Positions 24,994 through 31,980 of a DNA stretch of 64,000 nucleotides are shown here, piece by piece. The notes under the pieces are model-generated. The model was not told where the DNA came from. It saw nothing but the letters and a program-made list of their open reading frames with translations, and did no database searches. This DNA comes from JAKEFM01 sp035695825 (GTDB lineage: Bacteria; Planctomycetota; UBA1135; JAKEFM01). Where the stretch lies: assembly GCA_035695825.1 (NCBI GenBank), contig DASRRH010000031.1, forward strand, positions 62,001 through 126,000, written 5' to 3'. The first letter of the stretch is position 1; each line of letters starts with the position of its first letter. The translations under genes and the position numbers were made by a program.

Positions 24994-26184
24994 GTGATCT
25001 CCCTCGAAGAGGCGCGCCGGATCGTCGCCGAGCGCGTGCCGGGGCCCTCCCCGCCCGCGGAAGTCCTCCTCGCCGAGAGCCTCGGCCTCACCCTCGCCGA
25101 GGAGGTCGCCTCCGACCTCGACCTGCCCCCCTTCGACGCCTCGGCGATGGACGGCTACGCGGTCCTGTCGTCCGACTTCGGGGAACTTCCGGCTGCGCTT
25201 CGCCTGGTCGGGGAATCGAAGGCGGGGAAGCCCTTCCCCGGCCGCGTGCGGGCGGGGACCGCGGTCGCGATCTACACGGGCGCCGCCCTCCCCGAAGGGG
25301 CCGACGCCGTCGCGATCGTCGAGCGCACCCAGCGCGACGGGGCCTTCGTGCGCGTCTTCGACGCGGTCAAGAAAGGGGAGAACGTCCGTCGGAAGGGAGA
25401 GGACCTGAAGGCGGGGGAGGTCGTGCTCCGGCCCGGGACGGCGATCCGGCCGCAGGAGATGGGGGCCCTCGCCGCGCTCGGGCGCGCGCGGGTGAACGCC
25501 CGCCCCCGCCCCCGCGTCGCGATCCTCGCGACGGGGGACGAGCTCGTCCCGCCCGAGCGCAGGCCCGGCCCCGGCGAGATCCGGGAGAGCAACACCTGGT
25601 CGCTCCTCGGCCAGGCGATCCGCGCGGACGCGGAGCCGCTCCGGCTCGGGACCGTGCGGGACGAGCGCGGCGCGATCCGCGCGCGGATCGAGGAGGGGCT
25701 CGGCGCGGACCTCCTCCTCCTCACGGGAGGGGTCTCGGTCGGCGCCTACGACCTCGTCGCGGAGGCGCTCGAATCGCTCGGCGTCGAGAACCACTTCCAC
25801 GGCGTCTCGATGAAGCCCGGCCGGCCGATCTGGTTCGGCACGAGGGGGGAGACCGCCGTCTTCGGGCTCCCGGGGAACCCCGTCTCCGCGTTCGTCGGCT
25901 TCGAGGTCCTCGTCCGGGTCGCGATCGAGAAGCGGCAGGGGCGCGCCCCTCGCGATCCCTTCCACTTCGGCCGCTTCGGCGGCGGGGCGGTGAAGAGGAA
26001 CCCGAGACTCCAGCTCGTCCCGGCGGTCACCGCCTGCTCGAGGGAAGGGGGCTCGGAGATCCGCGCGCTCGAGTGGTCCTCCTCGGCCGACCTCGTGGAG
26101 CTGGCGCGGGCGAACGCGCTCCTCCTCGTTCCCGAAGACACGGTCCCCTCCTCGGGGGAGACGGTCCGGTTCTTCGAGATCTAG
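24994..26184 (+). CDS. moeA: Molybdopterin molybdenumtransferase
   Basis: A 396-residue MoeA, which inserts molybdate into adenylated molybdopterin. The domains are in usual order: domain III entry with PPFDASAMDGYAV, the VAIYTGAALPEGADAV loop, GENVRRKGEDLKAGEVVL, then the MPT-binding GDELV (ILATGDELVPP), LLTGGVSVGAYD and GLPGNPVSAFVGFEV. GTG 24994 is the only sensible start because the domain begins at once (ISLEEARRIV). The protein seems complete. lnt follows after a one-base gap. No other molybdenum cofactor gene is nearby. Confidence 0.95.
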   Translation: MISLEEARRIVAERVPGPSPPAEVLLAESLGLTLAEEVASDLDLPPFDASAMDGYAVLSSDFGELPAALRLVGESKAGKPFPGRVRAGTAVAIYTGAALPEGADAVAIVERTQRDGAFVRVFDAVKKGENVRRKGEDLKAGEVVLRPGTAIRPQEMGALAALGRARVNARPRPRVAILATGDELVPPERRPGPGEIRESNTWSLLGQAIRADAEPLRLGTVRDERGAIRARIEEGLGADLLLLTGGVSVGAYDLVAEALESLGVENHFHGVSMKPGRPIWFGTRGETAVFGLPGNPVSAFVGFEVLVRVAIEKRQGRAPRDPFHFGRFGGGAVKRNPRLQLVPAVTACSREGGSEIRALEWSSSADLVELARANALLLVPEDTVPSSGETVRFFEI

Positions 26185-26185
26185 G

Positions 26186-27868
26186 GTGAGCGGCGGGCGC
26201 TCTCCCTCCCTCCTGCGGCCGCTGATCGCGTCGCTCGCCTCGGCCCTCCTCCTCGCGCTCTCCCAGCCCGGCCCCGACCTCGCGCCGGTCACGTTCCTCG
26301 CGCTCGTCCCCTGGACGCTCGCCCGCCTCGGCCCCGGAGGAGGAGCCCGCGCGTGGCTCGCGGACTACGCGGGAGGCCTCGTCTTCTTCGCCGCGAGCGC
26401 GGGCTGGCTCTCGCACGTCGCCTTCGTCGCCGCCGCGATCGTGATCCCCGTCTCCGCCCTCTCTTTCGTCGTCTCGGGATGGGCGCTGCGCCGGCTCGCC
26501 CGGCGCCTGCCCGTCTCCCTCGCGGTCGCCCTCGCGTGGACCGCGGGGGAGTACCTGCGCTCCCTCTGTCCTCCCGGCGGATTCCCGATGGGGATTCTCG
26601 GAGCCGGGCTCTACCGCGTCCCCCTCTTGCTCCAGGTTGCCGACCTCGGGGGGATGTTCCTCGTCTCCTTCCTCGTGGCCGGCGTGAACGGGGCGCTCGC
26701 AGGGCTCCTCGCCCCGCGCCTCGGCCTGCGGCCCCGGGGCGGCCTTCGCGTGGAAGGGGCCTGCGGCCTCCTCGCCCTTCTCGGACCGGCCGTCTACGGC
26801 GGGGCGCGCGGGCCGACGCCGACGGTCGAGGGGCCCGTCGTGACGCTCGTCCAGGCGAACGTCTCGGAGGCGAGCAAGCGCGAGGTCCAGACCGGCGGGG
26901 GGGACGCCGAGGAGTGGGCGCGGAGCCTCTACCAGGCCCACCGGCGCCTCTCCCTCGCCGCCGCCGACCCGGGCGACCTCCTCGTCTGGCCCGAGACGAT
27001 GCTCCCCTTCCCCCTCGGGAACGGGAAGCCGGGGGAGGTCTTCGTCGAGGCGGGGGAACTCCCCGGAGGGCCCTTCCACTACGAGGTCGCCGACGCTCAG
27101 GCGGCGGAGGAGGAGCTCGTGCGCCGGGGGGTGATCGAGGCGCTGCGCGAGCGCAAGCCCCACTTCCTCGTCGGCGCGCTCTTCTACGACCGGCTCGAGG
27201 GGCGCTTCCGGCTCTTCAACACGGCGGTCCTCTTCTCACCGAAGGGGGAGCGGATCGACTGGTACCACAAGGTCCACCTCGTCCCGGGAGGGGAGGTCCT
27301 CCCCTGGCGCCGCGCGCTCCCCTTCGCGGACGCCGTCGGGCGCTGGATCGAGTCGTGGGCGGGCTACTTCCCGGACCTGGCCGGGGGGCGGGGGCCGAAG
27401 AGGTTCACGTTCCGGGCGCGCGACGGGAAGGAGTGGAGGTTCGGCGTCGGGATCTGCTGGGACAACGCCTACTCCGACCTCTTCCGCGCGAACGCGAGGG
27501 AGGGGGTCGACTTCCACGTCGTCCTCTCGAACGAGGCGCACTTCCTCGACTCCTACGAGATGGAGCAGCTCCTCGCGCACGCCGCGTTCCGGGCGGTCGA
27601 GACGCGCCGGGCGGTCGTGCGGGCGACGAACACGGGGATCACGGCCCTCCTCACCCCCGACGGGAGGGTCGCGGCGGTCCTCGAGCGGGAGGGGAGGCGG
27701 AAAGACGTCGCGGGGACGCTCACCGTCCGGGTCCCGGTCGCCGAGCGGGGCTCCCTCTTCCTCCGGATCGGGGAGGCGTTCCCCGCGGGCGCGACCGCGG
27801 TCGCCCTCCTCCTCGCGGGTCTCCTCCGGCGACGAGGCGGCGCGGCGGAATCCCCTTGCTCGGCTTGA
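26186..27868 (+). CDS. lnt: Apolipoprotein N-acyltransferase
   Basis: A 560-residue Lnt that N-acylates the Cys of diacylated lipoproteins at the periplasmic face of the inner membrane. Six to seven helices form the N-terminal half, with PPGGFPMGILGAGLYR and PLLLQVADLGGMFLVSFLV. The nitrilase-type domain holds the triad Glu270 (VWPETMLPF), Lys362 (WYHKVHLVPGGEVLPW) and Cys424 (GVGICWDNAYSD). The start is GTG 26186, one base after moeA. The C-terminal membrane helix (ATAVALLLAGLL) is present. Its presence supports a diderm cell envelope. Confidence 0.92.
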   Translation: MSGGRSPSLLRPLIASLASALLLALSQPGPDLAPVTFLALVPWTLARLGPGGGARAWLADYAGGLVFFAASAGWLSHVAFVAAAIVIPVSALSFVVSGWALRRLARRLPVSLAVALAWTAGEYLRSLCPPGGFPMGILGAGLYRVPLLLQVADLGGMFLVSFLVAGVNGALAGLLAPRLGLRPRGGLRVEGACGLLALLGPAVYGGARGPTPTVEGPVVTLVQANVSEASKREVQTGGGDAEEWARSLYQAHRRLSLAAADPGDLLVWPETMLPFPLGNGKPGEVFVEAGELPGGPFHYEVADAQAAEEELVRRGVIEALRERKPHFLVGALFYDRLEGRFRLFNTAVLFSPKGERIDWYHKVHLVPGGEVLPWRRALPFADAVGRWIESWAGYFPDLAGGRGPKRFTFRARDGKEWRFGVGICWDNAYSDLFRANAREGVDFHVVLSNEAHFLDSYEMEQLLAHAAFRAVETRRAVVRATNTGITALLTPDGRVAAVLEREGRRKDVAGTLTVRVPVAERGSLFLRIGEAFPAGATAVALLLAGLLRRRGGAAESPCSA

Positions 27869-27892
27869 CTTGAATGACCCCCTCCCTATAGT
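27865..27892 (+). promoter_or_regulatory. Promoter of the shape-gene operon
   Basis: TTGACT at 27865-27870 and TATAGT at 27887-27892 are separated by 16 bases. The -35 box overlaps the lnt stop codon. It precedes the coiled-coil gene at 27953. Confidence 0.65.
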
Positions 27893-27952
27893 CGGTGCAC
27901 TCTTGTTTTCCCCGCAAGCCCGCCTCCCCCTCGCTCCCTTCAGGAGTAGGAA

Positions 27953-28807
27953 ATGAGCCCGATCGGCCGGATCTTCATCGTCGTGAACCTCGTGCTGTCG
28001 GCGGCCTTCCTCGGGTGGGCCGGCGGCGTGCTCGCGAAGAGCGACGAGTTCAAGACGAAGTTCATGAACGAGCAGAAGGCGCACAGCGATACGAAGGCGG
28101 CGCTGAAAAAGGAGATCGAAGGGGTGAAGGGGGAGCGGGACGAGACGAAGCAGTCCCTCGCGGCCGTGCGGGAAGAGCGGGGGCGCCTCGAGGGGGACGC
28201 GGACCGGCTCGGGAAGGAGCTCGCCGCGGCGAAGGAGGAGAACGCGCAACTGCGGGCCGGGGTCGGCTCGATCGACGCCAAGCTCGGCGACTTCCAGCAG
28301 AACCTGAAGCAGTCCGCCGACCGGATCGCCGAGCTCGACCGCGAGCGGGACAAGCTCCGGGACGAGCGGGAGAAGGCGGTCGCGGCGCAGACCGCCGCGG
28401 AGACCGAGAAGAACGACGCGGTCGAGGCGGTGCGCCGCTCGAAGGAGACCCTGGCGAGCCTCGAGGAGCAGGTCGCCGCGCTGACCAAGGAGAGGGACGA
28501 GTCGAAGTTCCGGTTCGACCAGATCGTCGAGAAGACGGGGGTCTCGATCGGCGACCTGGTCGCTCAGCCCCTGATCCAGGCGAACGTCCTCAAGGTCCTC
28601 CGGGACGCGGGGCTCGTCGCCCTCAACGTCGGATCCGAGCAGGGGGTCAAGCGGGGGTTCACCTTCGACGTGTGGCGGGGCGGCACCTTCAAGGGGCGCG
28701 TCGTCGTCAGCTCCGTGGACAAGGGCTTCTCCTCGGGCGAGATCAAGTTCCTCGCCCCGAACCAGACGATCGAGGAGGGGGACCGGGCCGCGACGCGGAT
28801 TCCGTAG
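27953..28807 (+). CDS. Membrane-anchored coiled-coil protein with C-terminal beta domain
   Basis: A 284-residue protein: one membrane helix (about 5-27), then a long Glu/Lys/Arg coiled coil to about residue 190. A C-terminal beta-type domain follows (about 195-284; LNVGSEQGVKRGFTFDVW and GRVVVSSVDKGFSSGEI). The layout (membrane helix, coiled coil, beta barrel) is that of MreC, and the GSEQGVKRGFTF stretch resembles the MreC turn. mreC itself, however, is present downstream with almost no coiled coil. It may supply the missing coiled-coil part in the elongasome. This is inference; no family is recognised. Confidence 0.65.
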   Translation: MSPIGRIFIVVNLVLSAAFLGWAGGVLAKSDEFKTKFMNEQKAHSDTKAALKKEIEGVKGERDETKQSLAAVREERGRLEGDADRLGKELAAAKEENAQLRAGVGSIDAKLGDFQQNLKQSADRIAELDRERDKLRDEREKAVAAQTAAETEKNDAVEAVRRSKETLASLEEQVAALTKERDESKFRFDQIVEKTGVSIGDLVAQPLIQANVLKVLRDAGLVALNVGSEQGVKRGFTFDVWRGGTFKGRVVVSSVDKGFSSGEIKFLAPNQTIEEGDRAATRIP

Positions 28808-28825
28808 GGGAGGGGGGAGAGAGCC

Positions 28826-29044
28826 ATGGCGCGAGAACGCAATTCGCGGCGGCCCGGGGCGGGTCGAGTCGCCCCCGAGGCGGGGGAGCCCGAGGCCGTC
28901 GGCGAGGAGAAGCCCGGGATCGACGTCGAGTCGGGGATGGTCCTCACGACGGCGCTCCTCCTCCTCGTCGCGATCGTCCTCATCCTGAAGGAGCTCGGCG
29001 GCCACTACGGCGCCGGCCCCTTGGCCAGCTCCTTCGCCGGCTGA
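28826..29044 (+). CDS. Small single-pass membrane protein
   Basis: A 72-residue protein with a Gly/Glu-rich cytoplasmic N-terminus and one membrane helix (about 38-56, MVLTTALLLLVAIVLILKEL). A purine-rich GGGGAGGGGGGAGAGAG ribosome region precedes the ATG. It follows the coiled-coil gene by 18 bases and precedes mreB, so it is probably part of the shape operon. No known family. Confidence 0.6.
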   Translation: MARERNSRRPGAGRVAPEAGEPEAVGEEKPGIDVESGMVLTTALLLLVAIVLILKELGGHYGAGPLASSFAG

Positions 29045-29110
29045 CGCCCGGCGCGATCACCCGAGCGCGGCCCCCCTTCCGGCTTCCCGTCCGCCGGATC
29101 GTGCGCGACC

Positions 29111-29138
29111 TTGTGTTTGCGCGCTCGACTCGTACATT
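29111..29138 (+). promoter_or_regulatory. Internal promoter for mreB
   Basis: TTGTGT at 29111-29116 and TACATT at 29133-29138 have a 16-base spacer. The mreB ATG lies 78 bases downstream. Confidence 0.55.
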
Positions 29139-29216
29139 ACCGCCCCGTTTGGGCGGATCTCCGCGTGCGAGCGCGCGCTCCTGCGCCGCGCGGATCGGGA
29201 CGGGTCCTTCGCGCAA

Positions 29217-30275
29217 ATGTTGAAGCCGATCGAGTGGATCCTCGGGCGCTTCTCGCTCGACATGGGGATCGACCTCGGGACGGCGAACACCCTCGTCTGC
29301 CTCCGCGACCGCGGCATCGTCCTGAACGAGCCGACCGTCGTCGCGGTGAAGCGCGGGACGAACGAGGTGCTCCTCGGCGGGCGGGCCGTCGGCGTCGCGG
29401 CGAAGGAAATGCTCGGCAAGACCCCGGGCAACCTCGTCGCGATCCGTCCCCTGAAGAACGGCGTCATCGCCGACTTCGAGGTGACGGAGAAGATGCTGCG
29501 CTACTTCATCACGAAGGTGCACGACGGCCGCCAGTGGGTGAAGCCGCAGATCGTGGTCTCCGTTCCCTCCGGGATCACGGCGGTCGAGCGCCGCGCCGTC
29601 ATCAACTCCGCGGAGCGCGCGGGCGCGCGGCGCGTCTTCCTGATCGAGGAGCCCCTCGCGGCCGGCATCGGGATCGGGCTCCCCGTGACGGAGCCGCGCG
29701 GCTCGATGGTCGTCGACATCGGCGGGGGGACCTCGGAGGTCGCGATCCTCTCGCTCGCGGGGATGGTCTCGTCGACCTCGCTGCGGGTCGCCGGCGACGA
29801 CATGGACGAGGCGGTCATCAACCACCTCCGCAAGCGCTACAACCTCCTGATCGGCGAGCAGACGGCGGAGCGGATCAAGATCGAGATCGGGTCGGCCTGG
29901 CCCCTCGAGACCGAGCTCGCGATGGAGGTCGGGGGGCGCGACGCCCTGGGAGGGCTGCCGCGGCGCGTCCGCGTGACCTCGGAGGAGGTGCGGGAGGCGC
30001 TCCTCCTCCCCGTCCGGGCGATCATCGGGGCGATCAAGGAGACCCTCGAGAAGGCCCCCCCCGAGATCGCCGCCGACTTGGTCGAAACGGGCGTCCACCT
30101 CGTCGGAGGAGGGAGCCTCCTCCGCGGGATCGACCGGATCGTGTCGGAGGAGGTCGGGCTCCCCGCCCGCGTGGCCGAGGACCCGATGAGCGCGGTCGCC
30201 CGGGGCACCGGAGTCTTCCTCGAGAACCTCGAGCTCTACTCGAGGGTCCTCCAGACGGGGGAGGACTCCGTCTAG
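29217..30275 (+). CDS. mreB: Rod-shape actin homologue MreB
   Basis: A 352-residue MreB, the filament-forming ATPase that guides cell-wall elongation under the inner membrane. The actin-fold signatures are intact: phosphate 1 (MGIDLGTANTLV), connect 1, phosphate 2 (MVVDIGGGTSEVAILSL), the adenosine motif (GVHLVGGGSLLRGID) and connect 2. The N-terminus (MLKPIEWILGRFS) is an amphipathic membrane anchor. It carries its own promoter 78 bases upstream. mreC begins 13 bases after the stop. Confidence 0.97.
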   Translation: MLKPIEWILGRFSLDMGIDLGTANTLVCLRDRGIVLNEPTVVAVKRGTNEVLLGGRAVGVAAKEMLGKTPGNLVAIRPLKNGVIADFEVTEKMLRYFITKVHDGRQWVKPQIVVSVPSGITAVERRAVINSAERAGARRVFLIEEPLAAGIGIGLPVTEPRGSMVVDIGGGTSEVAILSLAGMVSSTSLRVAGDDMDEAVINHLRKRYNLLIGEQTAERIKIEIGSAWPLETELAMEVGGRDALGGLPRRVRVTSEEVREALLLPVRAIIGAIKETLEKAPPEIAADLVETGVHLVGGGSLLRGIDRIVSEEVGLPARVAEDPMSAVARGTGVFLENLELYSRVLQTGEDSV

Positions 30276-30287
30276 CCCGCGCGTGGC

Positions 30288-31508
30288 GTGAGGCCGGCGG
30301 CCGCACGCCTCGCGGCGTCCTTCGCCCTCCTCGCCCTGGGCACCTGCCCGGCGGCCGAGCGCGGGGCGCGGGCGGCGGCGTCGACGGCGGGCATCCCGGT
30401 CGCCGCGCTTCTCTCCCTCCTCGCGCCGTCGAGCGGCCCTCCCCCTTCCGCTCCCCCCGCCTCCGCCGAGGATCCCGTCGCCGGGTTCCTCCGGGACGAG
30501 GCGCGCTCTCTCCTTCCCGCCGACCCCGCGCGGCGCGCGCACTCCTTCCTGCATGCGGGCGTCTCCCGCCGCGCGGAGCGGGGGGGGATCCTCGTTCTCG
30601 AAGCGGGGACCGAGGACGGCGTCGCCGTCGGGACCCCGGCGATCCTCGGGGACGCTCTCCTCGGATTCGTCGAGTCCGCCTCCCCGCGCGCCTGCCGCGT
30701 GCGGACGGTCCTCTCCCCGCGGTTCCGCGCCGCGGCCCGGATCTCGCGCGAGGGGGAAGGGGAGCCTTCCCTGGTCGTGGCCGGGACGGGGGGCCCCTTC
30801 CTCTCGATCGCCGTCGCCGAGCGCATCGAGGAGGTCCGCTCGGGAGACGCGGTCCTCTGCGCCCCGTCCCCCTTCCCCCCCGCGGAAGAGGGGCTCCCCG
30901 GGCCCCTCGCGGAAGGCTTCGTCCTCGGGACCGTCGACGAGGCCGGGCGCGGTCGGCCGACCCGCGTGCGACCCGCCGCCGACCCCTCGCGCGCGAGCGC
31001 CGCGCTCCTCCTCCTCGGCGGCGGGGAGGAGGTCCGACTCTCGAGGTCCGGAGCGGGCGCGCCCTCCCTCGAGGCGCGCGCCTTCGGGGTGGAAGTCTCT
31101 CCGGGCCGGCGCTCCCTCCTCCTGATGGCAGGGGTCCGCGACGGGGTCCGGGAAGGGGACCCGGTCTCCCTCGGACCCCGGCTCTTCGGATTCGCCGCAG
31201 GGGTCGGCCCCTGGTCCTGCCGCGTCCGGCTCGTCGGAGACCCGGGGCTCGCCCTGCCGCTCTCCCTTCGACGGGAGGGAGAAGGGGCGGTCTTTCTCGG
31301 CGTCGTCCTTCCCGAGAGGGCGGGTCGATTCCGGACGGGCGGCGTGAAGGCAAGCCTCCGGGGCTCCGTCCATTTCGCGGGGGAAGGCCTCGCCCGCGGG
31401 CTCGTCGTCGGCCGGGGGGATCTCGTGGGGGAGGTCCTCACGCTCGAAGGGGACTTCGACGCTTCGCGGATACCTTCCCTCGAGGTCTTGCGGAAGGAGG
31501 AGCGGTGA
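30288..31508 (+). CDS. mreC: MreC-like protein with duplicated barrel motif
   Basis: A 406-residue MreC candidate beginning at GTG 30288 (GTG 30283 is out of frame). After a hydrophobic N-terminus (about 8-18) and a short linker, it carries the MreC beta motif AGTEDGVAVGTPAILGD at about 101-120 with CRVRTVLSP after it. It then repeats the motif as AGVRDGVREGDPVSLG at about 275-295 followed by CRVRLVGDP. Standard MreC has one such turn and a coiled coil; here the coiled coil is nearly absent and the motif is doubled. Position between mreB and mreD supports the identity. The stop overlaps the mreD GTG. Confidence 0.8.
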   Translation: MRPAAARLAASFALLALGTCPAAERGARAAASTAGIPVAALLSLLAPSSGPPPSAPPASAEDPVAGFLRDEARSLLPADPARRAHSFLHAGVSRRAERGGILVLEAGTEDGVAVGTPAILGDALLGFVESASPRACRVRTVLSPRFRAAARISREGEGEPSLVVAGTGGPFLSIAVAERIEEVRSGDAVLCAPSPFPPAEEGLPGPLAEGFVLGTVDEAGRGRPTRVRPAADPSRASAALLLLGGGEEVRLSRSGAGAPSLEARAFGVEVSPGRRSLLLMAGVRDGVREGDPVSLGPRLFGFAAGVGPWSCRVRLVGDPGLALPLSLRREGEGAVFLGVVLPERAGRFRTGGVKASLRGSVHFAGEGLARGLVVGRGDLVGEVLTLEGDFDASRIPSLEVLRKEER

Positions 31509-31969
31509 GGCGGCTCCTCTTCGGGTCCCTCCGGCTCGCCGGCATCGTGGCCCTCCTCCTCGCCTTGCCCGCGGCGGGCCCCCTCGGGGCCTCCTCTCCC
31601 GACTTCCTCCTCGCCGCGGCGGTCGCGCTCGCCGCGCGGCGCCGCGACTCCTTCGCCGCGGGCGCGGTCCTCCTCGGGGGGGTCCGGGCCTCCCTCTCGG
31701 TCGACCCCGTCCTCCCGACGCTCGGCGGCTTCCTCCTGATCGCCGAGGGCTCCTCCCTCGCGGCGGGGACCTTCTTCGGGGAGCGCGCGTTCGTCCCCGG
31801 GCTCTGCGCCGCCGCGTCCGCGATCCTCCTCCCGCTCCTTCGCTGCGCCGTCCCCGGAGGGACGCCACTCGCCCCGTCGGGGGACCTCCTCCTCTCCGCG
31901 TGCGGGACGGGGCTCGTCGCGGCGGTCCTCGCGCGCTGGGTCTTCACCGCGGCCCGGGCGCGCCGCTAA
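31505..31969 (+). CDS. mreD: MreD-like membrane protein
   Basis: A 154-residue multi-pass protein starting at GTG 31505, which overlaps the mreC stop as GTGA. Four to five hydrophobic segments (GIVALLLALPAAGPL, FLLAAAVALAA, LGGFLLIAEGSSLAAGTFFG, GLCAAASAILLPLL, LLLSACGTGLVAAVLARW). MreD sequences are poorly conserved, so the call rests on size, topology and the mreB-C-D-mrdA-rodA order. Confidence 0.75.
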   Translation: MRRLLFGSLRLAGIVALLLALPAAGPLGASSPDFLLAAAVALAARRRDSFAAGAVLLGGVRASLSVDPVLPTLGGFLLIAEGSSLAAGTFFGERAFVPGLCAAASAILLPLLRCAVPGGTPLAPSGDLLLSACGTGLVAAVLARWVFTAARARR

Positions 31970-31980
31970 CTTGGGCGCCC

